Assembly (NCBI RefSeq): GCF_037126465.1
Contig: NC_088201.1
Coordinates: 197,478,403-197,542,402, forward strand
Direction: 5' to 3'
DNA length: 64,000 nucleotides
Origin: Ornithodoros turicata
Lineage: Eukaryota > Arthropoda > Arachnida > Ixodida > Argasidae
The translations under genes were made by a program, and so were the position numbers. Numbering within the stretch: the first letter of the stretch is position 1; each line of letters starts with the position of its first letter. Below are positions 41,404 through 52,977 of this stretch, piece by piece. Below the pieces are notes generated by a model. The model was not told where the DNA came from, ran no database searches, and worked only from the letters and a program-made list of their open reading frames with translations.

Positions 41404-41418
41404 TGACTTCTGACACCA
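41404..41418 (-). other. Probable primer binding site
   Basis: On the minus strand TGGTGTCAGAAGTCA follows directly on the LTR end CATAACA. The position and the TGG start are typical of tRNA primer sites in Ty3-type elements. I have not matched it to a specific tRNA. Confidence 0.5.
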
Positions 41419-41597
41419 TGTTATGTCTATGAAAGAAGATCGGCTAGATGTTTAACAAACATCAACTTAGCTTTTAATGGAGATGAACACACAATACAAC
41501 CGTGTCCGCAAAGATGGCGAACAAGAAGTTAATCACGCAAGCCACGCGCGTGCACCGTGGCCGGTCGTTTTCTTTTAAACAACAACGTAACATAACA
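41419..41597 (-). repeat. Probable 5' LTR of the mag-like element (179 bp)
   Basis: Bounded in plus orientation by TGTTATG at 41419 and CATAACA ending at 41597, a 7-bp inverted terminal pair with TG...CA ends, adjacent to the primer binding site. Short LTRs suit the mag lineage. The matching 3' LTR is absent, because the element is truncated at 37999. Confidence 0.6.
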
Positions 41598-43500
41598 GAG
41601 TACAGGCAAAATATCTCCAAATCAGACTGTCTGCACGTGGAGGGTAGACGGTGCATATTTTACGAGCCTAAACGTCCACTCTCCAGTTATTACCTTTTCA
41701 AACATTGCTCTCAGCGAAAAAGCCTTACCCCAGAGAAGATGCAGATCATGGTCTTTCTTTCATAGAGTGTACAGCTTTAAGCAGAGCCAGTAATATCAGT
41801 CGGGGTGACCAGGTCTCGTTCTTGAGCAAGATTACAGCCACGTTAGCTGCCTTTGGTGAACAATCATTGATTTGGACAAAACTGTTGGTTGAGACCGCAT
41901 CAATGGTAGCAGAGCTCGAGGTAACTTGTTACTGTAACTAAGTTCCATTTTTTGGTAACTTGGTAGCTTAATTCAGTGCTTTTGTGCCAGGATAACTTTC
42001 AGAGGAACTCATTTCTTTTTCAGGTAACTTTACCAAAGTATCTTAAGCTATGTTCCACGTTACTTTTAATTCACTTTTCACTCATGTCCACATATTTTCC
42101 ATGGCATTTTATGTGATAATATGTGATATTCAATCAAGTTCTTTTTGACGGGTAACTTCTCCATCTATGAATTCCATAAATTCTCTTCATTCCATAAATA
42201 CTCACGAAATGGAGCTTGGGTGGCTAACATCTTCCTCAATAATGATTCACTCACATTGTGCTGGTATGGTTAGCTCTTGTTGAAGCTGTACATGTTATGA
42301 ATCACTGGAAGGGGTACAACAAAAATTTCGTTGTTGACGTGGGACTACTTTGTACACATCTTTGGAAGGTAACTTACCAACCAGAAATAAATGTATTGCA
42401 CCAAGCCTAGTATGCTCGCAGAAGCCTAACACGTAACACACAATACTACAAAGTAGCACTTCACATTGCGCATGCACGGGCAGAGCCAAATCAGTCCAAC
42501 AGGCTAATTCCATCCGAAATGCGTGTACGTAGCAGACGGGATTGCCGATCTTATTCGCCTAAGCGCACAACCGGGTATTCTTCGTCGCTGTCCAGCACCC
42601 AGTCCTCTGCCGTGCACTAAAACTACAAATTCTCGGTACGCTGTGTAGCGCAGGGCCCTGCAAAAGGTTGCAAAAAATACATTGAGCTCCGACAGAGCAA
42701 TGCTGTGAGCACAGTGAAGTCCTGGTAACCAAAGAATGTTCCTTTAAATTTTATTGTTGCTGGCTGTGTGTGCCGGATTCCATGATCACCAGTGACCCAT
42801 TTGCCACGATAGCCAAAAGCGGGAAGCAATGGTGGTCCGACATGCGCAGGGTGTGCTCAGAAAGGCAAAAGTAACACACATATATTCAGGTTGTAAAGTA
42901 ATACACATATTCAGATTGTGAGCTCGGAATCTCCGCTTCAGTTGCCGTTCGAGGGCTAGTATAGCCCTATCGGAGCTGTGTCCCATTAAAAGTACATATT
43001 GTAAATCTGCAAACTTCAGCCCGCAGGTGCTGTTGTGGACAGGGCATCAATGGTAGCGGAAGAGCGGGTGGGGACAGCTAAACTTGTTCCCACAGGAGAT
43101 ACAGCCTGACTAACAGGGGTGTAGTCGCTATACTGTGTTTAAAGGTACAGAACCCCCAATCATATGTCTCAAGATTCAGCTCCACTCACAACACGATTAC
43201 AAATTCATTTTGACTTTAGAAAAATAAAATATAAGGGCACTATAAATGTGAAGTTGACGAAACCAGTATAGATAATAAACAGGACTGTAAGCTACATCTT
43301 GGACTTAAAATGCAAGAAGATACAAAAACAATTTAAAAATAAAGCTTCATGTCTGAAACCAAATGAAGTTTGAATAAGTTACAGAAAAATCCAAAACAAG
43401 AATCTTGCATTCACAAGTATTTGACATAAACTAGGCAGGCATAACTGTTCACTTTGAACAGTTGAACTGTTCACGATGCCAGTGTAAGGGGATTGAGGAG
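41598..43500. other. Unassigned sequence with GTAACTT repeats
   Basis: A cluster of GTAACTTGTTACTGTAAC-like words lies at 41920-42060, probably part of a dispersed repeat. Nothing else is recognised. Confidence 0.4.
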
Positions 43501-45460
43501 GATGGGGGGCGCCGACCACAGTCCTGAGCCCGCGCGCTCAGCACGTTCCGCCGCCCCTGCAGGACATGATCAACGTGCAAAGTCACTTCAGGACGTGGAC
43601 ATTACCAGGTCAAAGGTAAGGCTAAATACCTGTTGGTGTCGCCACTAGAGCAGCGTTCCATGTAAAACGGACGCTCGTTCCGTAGGAACCGGCTGCGCAC
43701 CTGAAGCTGCCTCCTGTGCAAGCACATGAGTTGGAAGAGGTCGTGCACCGTTATGCAGTCCACGCACTCGTCATCACATACTGTCCCCGCGTCGAGCTCT
43801 CTGCAGCAAACGAATTCGTTGGTTTCCTGCGGGCGGCACCGACCGCACGTGCACCTGCAACATGTTTCATGTTACGCGTGCACCCGTGGCAAATATATAA
43901 GAACGTGCGACACGCTATTTGAAACTCACCATTCGTTACTTTGAATTCGACGTTCTTCAGTGTATGGGTCCGAGGTCTCGGTTTCAAGGGACGCGCGCAC
44001 TGGTACAGGGTCCGTCTAAAACGGCGAGTCGTTGTGGTTTATGGTGACCGTCAAGTCATTCTCCTCATCAGAATACACGTCTGAATCGGGCTCAAGTCCC
44101 GTGAAGCTGTATTCTGATGCGGAGTCGGTTTCCATGATTGCACGTTAAGCGTAACTTGCTTCCTTGCGTCTTCAATGCAATACAACACATGGGAATAACG
44201 GCAGACGAATCTCGCGACTGACGTCACGGCGAAGCGCTTGTCGATTCCGATGCCACCGCCTGCTCTCATAGTTTCGGTTTCGCTCTATCGTTTTTGCTCT
44301 TTATAAATTATGCGCGCACGTTTATTGGAAACGGAGGCTGCTGTCAGCATCTGTGGGTGGTCTCTGCTGAAACCAACCTTCACTTAATTTTGGGCACAAC
44401 CGTTGCCGATCCTCCCTTTAAGGCGGCGCATCATAGACGGCACTTCGTCGTCTACAGTCGAGGGATGGCGCAGCGAGCGAAACGGTTCGCGCAGTCACCG
44501 CTTCACAACATTTTGGCGCTTGCTTGTAAATGCAGTACCGCTGATGTAACGTCTTCTTTCTGTGTTATTTTTGTTTTCTCTTGGCGCGCGACGGGTTAAG
44601 CGAAATCTTGTGCCAACATATGACCGCTCGTGCTCACCCATGCCAAGTCCAATACTGTAAACACGCATATCGCGCTCAGCCAAACGGAACAATGAGGGTT
44701 GTGCAGTGATGTCACGTTTAGTCATGTGACTCGGGAAAACATATTGCCGCACCGGCGTTACAGTAGGAGGGCATGTCGTGAGTTGTTGCGGTATGCGTGA
44801 TATTGGAAAAACACATGCTGTTACCTCATTCGGCCCGCAGTAAGACGCATGTGACGCATCCACATGTTTTCCCGAGTCACGCCGCTCAAAGGCGCTCAAA
44901 GGCTGCGCGTGACGTCATGTGCACGAGCCTCATTAGTGGCGCGGCTTTTGAATGCGCACAGGCTGTCCAGCTGTCTCCTGAACTTCTTCGTTGAGCTGTT
45001 GCTGTTCCCTGCTGCGTTGTTGTCGGGCGAAGGGTTAGTCACTAGTCGTTTCGTGTGATTTCTGCAATGCTTGCGCATATAATAGACGAAATCTCTCGTA
45101 ACACAAAAACCTAGGTTGGACACGACGCGGTTGAGACAGGTTGGTGTCGACATGTTATAGCCTACCGACATTACGCGGAAATTGCGAAACGAAACCGCAA
45201 CCTGTTTTCTTTATTTCCTGTCACCCTGGGCTTAGAAATTTCAGAGCACGTTGTGGTGGTGCAAAACGGTTCATTTACTTGCACAGTCAACGGAAATGCA
45301 ATAAAACTGGAAAGAGGCTGCATAGCGTTTCCCATATCCTTGGACATCAGTGGAGGAGGACGAGAAAGGCAAAAGCGAAGAAGAAAAGGGAAGAAAAGCA
45401 GGGTAGAGGAGAAAAATGTGTGTGCGTGGACCATACAGCTGCTTGGAACGTAAAGTGCGA
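43501..45460. other. Unassigned sequence, locally GC-rich
   Basis: Plus- and minus-strand frames here are short and lack known motifs. An inverted repeat at 44726-44880 is listed separately. Confidence 0.35.
44726..44880. repeat. 17-bp perfect inverted repeat with 121-bp spacer
   Basis: GTGACTCGGGAAAACAT (44726-44742) is matched by its exact inverse ending at 44880. It could be the termini of a tiny foldback element, but no target duplication was identified. Confidence 0.7.
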
Positions 45461-45529
45461 ATGGAGGTTTCCAGTTTAATCGAGTACATAATTCGGGTCT
45501 GTTGGCTCATCCTGGTCGTCACTAACCAC

Positions 45530-45880
45530 GGCCCCAGACTTCGAGGAGGAGGAGGAGGGAGGGAGGAGTGTCGCTGGGAGGAACCCGAGAGGTCTGCCTG
45601 CCTGATTAGGCGGCATGTTTCTCGGGAAGGGAAAGGTGGTGGAGAGGAGGAGAGGAAAGGGTGAGGTGGAAGACCGAGCGGAATCCGCTCGGGGGGAGGA
45701 TAGCTGCGTCCATGGGCCGACTTCAGGGGAACTGTTCCGGCATACGCCTATTACACATCTGAGGGAAACCCAGGAAAAACCCCAGACGGCACAGCCGGCC
45801 CGCGGATTCGAACCGCGGACCTCCCAGTCTCCAAGCGCACGCGGAGGGAGTGCGCTGGGAGTGACCTTCACCTCGTGGAT
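45530..45880 (-). mobile_element. tRNA-derived SINE (tick Ruka-like)
   Basis: On the minus strand, GGTTCGAATCC at 45814-45804 is a perfect RNA polymerase III B box inside GGGAGGTCCGCGGTTCGAAT, a T-arm-like context. It is followed by a conserved tail (GTCTGGGGTTTTTCCTGGG, then TAATAGGCGTATGCC). The architecture and sequence recall the Ruka SINE of ixodid ticks (recalled, not searched). The A box is not clear. The limits are approximate. Confidence 0.6.
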
Positions 45881-45899
45881 CTCGGAGTGAGAGCATTTC

Positions 45900-46685
45900 A
45901 TAACAAATTGCCATTGTGAGTGTTATCTTGCCTATCCGCGCAGGAACTTCCAGAAATCCGCTCTAGCTTTCTTTCTCGTCCTCGTCGAGGCTTACGACAT
46001 CACATGACCTTGTCTCGATTAGCAAAAGGCACACGGCACACTGATTACAATTCTTCTGGCTTAGCGTGCTTCCTTCTATAATCGGGAACTTTAATTCGCA
46101 TGCTTCGAGGATAGCGAGGGTCAACAGGCTCTGGAAGGAGGTAGTCGTTATAAATTCGCGCAAGGTACACCACCCTTTCCCCTTCCGAAAGGCGTCGTGC
46201 AGTACCTACAACGAAGAGGCAGTACTGCCGGTTGGTTATACGTGGAGTTGGCCGTGGATCTGGTACCAGTAGACATGTGCGCACTTCCACAGACCGCACT
46301 TCCTCAGTTCCGGTACGTGACTCTGTCCTGTACGCTTGCTACCGTCCGCCAGTTGGTCCTGATATTTCGCGAATGTTCCGGTCACCATACACGACATGTT
46401 TAGTGCGGCACATAACTGAGCATCGATTCAATATGTCGTTCCACTAGAGAGGACTCCCAAAACTACAGCGGTGTTCACGTCCATATGGTCTTGTCCGATG
46501 CTTGGTGGAACCTCAGTGTCAGCCACACCCGTTAGTGTGCACATTTTGCACTGCAGTGTTAGTTCACTGCGCAGTCCTTTTCTGCGTTCAGAAACGACTT
46601 CCATGTCCGCAAGTGCGCAACTGACTGGGTGATAGATTCCGAGCGCCTTGAAGCTACTGAACAGATGCATTAGTGAAGACAGGCG
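45900..46685. other. Unassigned sequence
   Basis: Short frames on both strands have no recognisable motif. Confidence 0.35.
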
Positions 46686-47068
46686 TAACTAAAGCCCACA
46701 ATATTGACATGTAACTAAAGGCCAAAACCTTGACATGTGACTAAAGCCCACAATACTGACATGTAACTAAAACCCAAAACGTTGACATGTAACTGAAGGC
46801 GAAAACATTGACATGTAACTAAAGCCCACAATACTGACATGTAACTAAATCCCACAATATCGACATGTAACTAAAACCCAAAATATTGACATGTAACTGA
46901 AGGCCAAAACGTTGACATGTAACTAAAGCCCAAAACACTGACATGTAACTAAAGCTCACAATACTGACATGTAACTAAAGCCCACAATACTGACCTGTAA
47001 CTAAATCTCACCATATTGACATGTAGTTGAAACCCAAAATATTGACATGTAGCTAAAGCCCAAAATAT
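46686..47068. repeat. 26-bp minisatellite
   Basis: About fourteen units of the form TGACATGTAACTAAAGCCCA plus CAATAT or a close variant, with substitutions mainly at the AAAGCCCA segment. No interspersed unique spacers. Confidence 0.95.
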
Positions 47069-48554
47069 TCAGTCGTCTGAAATACGCACTTCGCTGCTGT
47101 CAAAGCGACGTCAAATTGCACAAATAATTGCACATGTGTTTTCATGTATCCATAATGCAGCAAAGGTCTCCTGGAAAAACTAATGGTTTCATAGAGCACA
47201 CGAGGCGGAGGCATCCAGGTGTTATAATCTTTGCTTTATCGTGCGAATAACTACACATGTATAACTTTCTGAGGTACCACTAAGGTTTTACTGGCATCAT
47301 ATGCTCAGGTTCATCAGTGTCCGCCCTGACGCCCTCATTGTGTAACAGTGGGAGGAAGACGGCACGGTGGGTTTGCCGTGCCGCCAGTTTTTGACGCTTC
47401 TGCCATCCCAGTGCTCGCTCATGACGTCGTAACGACAATATTTCTATCCATTTATTTATCGTACTTCGACCTGGGTCCCAAGTGCACCGATTCTATTTCA
47501 GCTTCCATTCTGATTCAACTTCGATCCTGAATACCTTTTCTCAGCCGAAGCATATATGCACACTTGCCCATCAAATTGTTCGTCGCACCTTATTGTGCAG
47601 TAAACGATATGGACGTGTCTGAAATCTGTCCAAACCAGCTCCATCCGCCGCCCGAAATTTCAAATGCTTGGACTCTAAGGGACCGCACTTGATCCGCGCT
47701 CCTAACCACGTCGTGGGACGAGGGGATACCCAGTGCGGTTCAAATAACTATTGTAAAGTTGTCACATGAAACAACAGACCGCCCTTCCCGTTGACATCCT
47801 ACTGGATGAGTGCTAAAAGCGCTGCCAGGTTTCCGGCATCCAGTGTAAAAGAAAAGATTTCACTGTATAACCTATCCAGCTCGACTATTTTTTTACAAGC
47901 ATGATCCTTCCACATTTCTGTGGCTGCGACTGGGAATTCCAAGACAAATAAGTTTCATCTACTGTTCCCCCGAGAAAATGAGCATCGTTGAACAAACAAA
48001 ATAAACAAAATTTGGGGCTGGGCTACGCTGCCCGTGCTTGTGCTCCCGCGTCATGGTCAACGTCGGCCTCGTCGTCTTCCGGCCACGTGCAGCGGAATAT
48101 CATTTCCAGCGGTCAAATTATTGTTGCTTGTGACCACACACTCGATGAGAGATGGCAGCACTGCGCTGCCCATTCTGAAGCGGCGTACTCCACGGATGAC
48201 CATACCTGACAAAAACTCGTGTGCCGAGTCAACGGCTTAACACAGATGATTTTTTTTGTTGGTATTGGTTCTTGATATGTTTTTCTAAAGCGTGATCGAG
48301 CCAGATTTTCCATTTCGGGCGGCTCTACTTTGTAAGCGAGCGGAACCTCGAAATATATCTTTTCTCAAACCTTTCGATCCCGATATAAAAAATCCTGCAT
48401 CTAAAACGCAAAATCTGCTTCGATCATGCACTACATCTAAGCATCCTCTTCCATTTAAAAGCAGTTGCACGGAGATCAACCAAATTTTCGCGGCGCTACG
48501 GGAGTTAAAAAATGTATGGGGATTCCCATAGAGCGTCGGTGGTGATGCACTGCC
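47069..48554. other. Unassigned sequence
   Basis: No coding domain or element end is seen. Confidence 0.35.
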
Positions 48555-48558
48555 TTAA

Positions 48559-48987
48559 GGCATTTTTCATCCTAGTAATCTGGTGTTGACATTAGAACAT
48601 TCTCACTTTTTTTGTGTGCGAAAACTTGCAACAATATGTAATCTGGATGTCTGAAAGGAACAACAATATAGCGGACGGAAGAAGTGATTTCATGGTCGAC
48701 ATCCAATCTCATTCATGACAATCATTTCAATATGGTGAGCATGTCAAAGGATGTGTAATCACAAAAGGCCTTTGAATCTCAATGGTCTCGCGACGTAAAC
48801 CCCCAGTTATTATTATTAAAAGGCCTCTGGCCAAGTGTTCCAGGTTACGAATACATTTACGAAGAGTGCGCTTTTAGCAATATACAAGCTTTAGTCAGGT
48901 GACTGATACATCGACGACAAGAGGACACGAAGGTTGCGAGAAATCTTTCACACTGACATAGAATTTAGTCGATAACCAACGATATCG
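48559..48987. repeat. TTAA-bounded repeat, copy 1 (429 bp)
   Basis: It begins GGCATTTTTCATCCTAG and ends ACCAACGATATCG, with TTAA on each side (48555-48558 and 48988-48991). A second copy, over 90% identical by eye, lies at 59307-59732 in the same orientation and is likewise bounded by TTAA, with unrelated flanks. No terminal inverted repeats and no coding capacity. Confidence 0.85.
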
Positions 48988-48991
48988 TTAA

Positions 48992-49305
48992 GAAGAAGCT
49001 TGATAAGAAGGACAGTTTTCATCAATATGAAAGAGGCTACAAAGCCTATGCATTCTTTTGCATTCGGGATCATTACATGTGCACAGATTAAACGCAATTT
49101 TGACTCACATTCTTGGATTTTGTTGAATATTTCCACGAGGAGGACACAATAGCATACACACAGAGACAAGTTCACTGTCCCCCAGTCCCTACAGAACCGG
49201 TTTTCCCCGTCTTTTCATTTGTCCCTTTCCATTCTTTTCTGGAAACTAGCGGGAGACGTCCCCCACCGCAACCTAGGGTTTCCCCAAAGCCGAAATTGAT
49301 GTTGC
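48992..49305. other. Unassigned sequence
   Basis: Nothing recognised between the TTAA-bounded repeat and element C. Confidence 0.4.
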
Positions 49306-49310
49306 ATCCC

Positions 49311-49640
49311 GATCGAAAAATACGACAGAGATTTCTGTCGTGACAACAGGATTTTTTGTCGTACGACAGGCACTTCTGTCGTCACTACAGACATTTCTGT
49401 CGTCATGACAGAACTTCTGTCGTAACTACAAAACAAGTCTGTAGTTACGACAGGAGCGCCTGTCGTAACGACAAACACTTTTGTCGTGTGACGTACACGT
49501 TTGTCGTCACGACAGACTGCTCTGTCGTTACGACAGGCGGTCTTGTTGTAAGTACAAAAGAGTCTGTAGTAACGACAGAAATGGATGCTGTACAACAAGC
49601 AGCTTTGTAGTACAGCAGACATATTTCCCGTCACCGCAGA
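49311..49640. repeat. TGTCGT/ACGACA subterminal array
   Basis: About fifteen short units alternate TGTCGT and its inverse ACGACA (for example TGTCGTACGACA and TGTCGTAACGACA), so the region is rich in small palindromes. Open frames over it on both strands are by-products of the repeat. Confidence 0.85.
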
Positions 49641-49978
49641 TGGTCGATCTCGCTGTGGCGACAGGTACTTGTCGTGCGATAAACAGCATGGGAAAGTGGC
49701 ACGTAATAAAAAACGAGAAAAGGAAAAAAAACACGAAGTGACAGCTGTTGTGTTGTTATTATTGCTGTTATTATATTATTATTGATGTTGTTATATATAA
49801 TTGCTTTTATTATTGGTAGCTTGGTGTGTCGTCACATTTGTTTGCTTGTGCCCGGCTCTGGGTGCCGGTAACAGCAGAGTTGCCGACAATGGTTTAAGGG
49901 CGCGGACTCACTGGCATCCTCTCTCACAAAATGATGTTCACACGGTTCACTACATCTATGCTTGACGGCACTACAAAC

Positions 49979-50003
49979 AAACACACACACACACACACAC
50001 ACA
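49979..50003. repeat. (AC)n microsatellite
   Basis: Uninterrupted CA dinucleotides. Confidence 0.95.
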
Positions 50004-50175
50004 AGGACAAAGACAGCAAATACCGGCACTAAAAACAGCTTCCCCGATACGACGATACACTTGAAATCGGATTTCGTGCGCGTTACTCTTCGCCATGTTG
50101 TAAGACAGTCAACAGAGAAAAAAGACAACGACATATGAGCAAGAAACGTTCCTTTAGTGAACAGTTACCTTTTAA

Positions 50176-52973
50176 AGGGACTGTCGCATCCGGAACCATG
50201 GTTACGAATCCAATACCAATGGGTTCGGTACACTACCACGAGCTATTTGCCAAATTTTCTCCTTCCAAAACCGCCCGGGTGATGAGGAATCGAATTTAAA
50301 AGATCCGGTTTCGTTTTCATCCTCGAAAGCGCCAGCGCCAACAACATCGCGTGACGCAATGTGGAATCTGGCTAATCCGCGGTGAAGGACGCTGTCGTCT
50401 GCTGCCAAGTCTGGGGCGGCTTTGTTTTTTTCCTGCACGTCGCTCGTATTCACATGTGACACTTTCTAGTGACGCGGATACTCTTTGTGAATCGGGAGAA
50501 TCTCTACGCTTGCGTCCTTCGCGTGAGATGTCGTTTGGAAACCGACGCAGCGTTCCCGACTCCAGGAAAGCTTCCTTGGAAAACCTTGATGTTTCATTTC
50601 ACACGCCTAGGGTACAGCTACAGCCAGACCCCAGGCGAAGCGAAGGTTGGAAGCAGCTACATCACTAGCGGGTACCCAGATGAAGCAAGGAATGTTCATG
50701 CTGTCGGTGTATGCTCCTCGCATTTCACCGATAATGTGTACCTGGATGAGAACATCATGCAAGTGCAACTTGGACTGACACAAACTCTTACTGTAAAAGG
50801 GAGGTGCATTATTCCAGTAGTGGGGTCTGAGGCAATGCGGTCATTTCAGGTACTAAGGTACTAACCCTTCCAAAATTTTGCACTTGGTTGTGCCCAAAGA
50901 TCGGTCCAGGTCCCCCACAACACCCCGAGTATTTTTTTTTCCTGTGTACCACTGTTATAATGTAACCGCAGCCCCATTTTTTTTTTTTTTTGCAACACCA
51001 ACCCAAGCTTGAGGTTCTCGGTGAAGATTGTGCGTTTGGAAAAGGTAAGTGAAGGTGGAACTCATCTACCCCATGTTAATTACCCGAAGTTCATGAAACC
51101 GTCTAGAAATGTAAGGAACACACAATTCTAGATTTTCATTGCAATTGAAGTACTTACGAAGCTGTTTTTTTTTTGTTGTTGTTGTTGTTTTTTTGTGAGT
51201 CCACGCTTCAGGTCCCGGGTGACATTGCCAGTGTGGTGCACGCTGATAACTGTCTGTGCATAGCAAATAATAAATATTTCTGCATGAAGAGTTGAATGTG
51301 GACTTGTGCAATGGCTCTTGAATGGTCAACACCCAGTCAACACAAAGATTTATTCATATTTGCGTAAATTATTGCCTGTCATTATAATAATTATTATAAT
51401 ACATAGTCAAGAGGTATTGCTCTGCCAAGGATCTCTGAAGTTACAGCCTTGGAAGCTGTTTTTAAAACAGCGGTGCTAAAAAAATGGATCAATGACAGGT
51501 ATCAAAATTTGTTTTGCTGTATCAAGGCAGAACAATCTTCCGTGGGTATGACAAATTGTGCACATTCCCAGACAGATGTATCACTTACTATGATAACGAC
51601 GTGTAACTGTACCATTAGTAAGTTATGAAGCATTGCCTGAAATTATTTGACGGGTTGTATCCCTCACGTGCTATGCCAACGATAAGAAGCATTACACTAC
51701 CATTAAAAGTATAACTGTCACTTACGGCCAGGTAGTTTATTGCTCCTGCGTATTTCTTTGCACCTCTCGGGATTACTGTGGTAACACAGATTCTGTTTCT
51801 CACTTCTCAATTGGAAACTACACAAGTCTGTTATGGCGTAGGTGAGAACAGGAAATGAGGCACACTAAGATGATTGCCCTGATAGGACCGGAATGGGAAA
51901 ACGTTGGCGAATCATGCGGACGACACACCCAGGTATCTGTCGTCTGTTTCTCGGTCTCCAAACTCAGCTTGTAAACACACGATAAGCAGTGAACCTGACG
52001 TAGCTGTAAAAAGAAAGGACACTGTCCTAAACACGTAGCACAGTAATTTCCTGACAATCATTCTAATTCTAACCAGGTCCTTGAGTTGCACAGCTGGTTA
52101 GAGCCTTCGTAACTTCCATGGGGCATTCGTCGTGTGTGCAAACGACGACGACAACTTCGAAAATAAGGATGGCTCAACGTGCTGATCTATCGTGGGTACA
52201 GTTGGCGAAGACTGTGATTGTAGCTGCAATACTGCGGTGGATACACCACCAGAAGTTCTGGCCGAAGACAGAGAGCTGGGAACAAAGTGTGATGCGTGCT
52301 TACACTGTACTTCGCCATCATTGCACAACTCTGCCACTTCACGAGCACTGCAGCATATAGCTACTCATCGGGTTCCTGGGGAGCACAGACGCCGCACAAA
52401 CACTTGGATTGTTTCCTGCGTCGTAGTGAATGTCACGGGGTCAAGTATTGACCACTCCAATCATGAACGTACCAAAAGCAGTGGTCCTGAGGCTCATTCT
52501 GTTGCGCTAACGCAGCTGCGGCACGTACATCACCAGCGACTTGCAGAGGAAGCGGATCCGTCGAATATGGACCGTCATCAAACGTGTATATTAGCTATTA
52601 CTAAACGGGAGCTATTACAAAAGGCATTTGAACAGCACGATTCGCCATTTCCGCGTTCCGAGTCCGCCATCTCCGTATGTGCCTTCGCCTTCGTCTCCCT
52701 GACCTTGCTCATGCAAGCAGCAAGCCGCGGGGACTCCTCTGGCTCGCCGCGTTCTTATTGGTCAGATTCCTCGTGACGTTGCTAAAGATTCTCAGCAGGG
52801 AGTTCCGCTTGACGCCCGCATCCGTCGTCTGCTGTAGCGCCGCTTACACACGAATTATGCAAAAATTAATCCGTCGATCGGGATGGGACTTTTGGGGTCA
52901 TGGTCAGTGAAGGACCGGGAATCTCATTTCACTGTGGTTTCGGAATCGATCTGTGGTCGATGCGACTGTCACT
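50176..52973. mobile_element. TTAA-type, Kolobok-like element nested in element C
   Basis: Left end AGGGACTGTCGCATC after TTAA (50172-50175). Right end GATGCGACTGTCACT before TTAA (52974-52977), the inverse with two mismatches. A decayed THAP-like segment lies inside (50600-50830). Kolobok transposases carry THAP domains and duplicate TTAA, so assignment to that superfamily is reasonable. The 194-codon plus-strand frame at 52192-52776 has no known motif. Confidence 0.6.
50600..50830 (+). pseudogene. THAP-like domain remnant
   Basis: A plus-strand frame reads VHAVGVCSSHFTDNVY, then VKGRCIIPVV. These resemble the second half of a THAP finger (CS.HF...F... and the AVP-like end). The first Cys pair is not clear. 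Its position inside a TTAA element supports a Kolobok origin. Low certainty. Confidence 0.35.
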
Positions 52974-52977
52974 TTAA

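Noticed and set aside
45781..45840. A genuine tRNA gene
   Set aside because: The B box and T-arm-like context are present, but a complete cloverleaf with acceptor stem and A box is not; the SINE tail explains the sequence.
46686..47068. Regular 26-bp repeat as a CRISPR array
   Set aside because: Units are contiguous and mutated throughout with no unique spacers; the context is eukaryotic.
49356..49634. Open frames on both strands over the TGTCGT array
   Set aside because: They are by-products of a short palindromic repeat that lacks stops; the encoded peptides are simple repeats.
52192..52776. 194-codon plus-strand frame as a host gene
   Set aside because: Composition and lack of motifs look random, and it lies inside a nested TTAA element.
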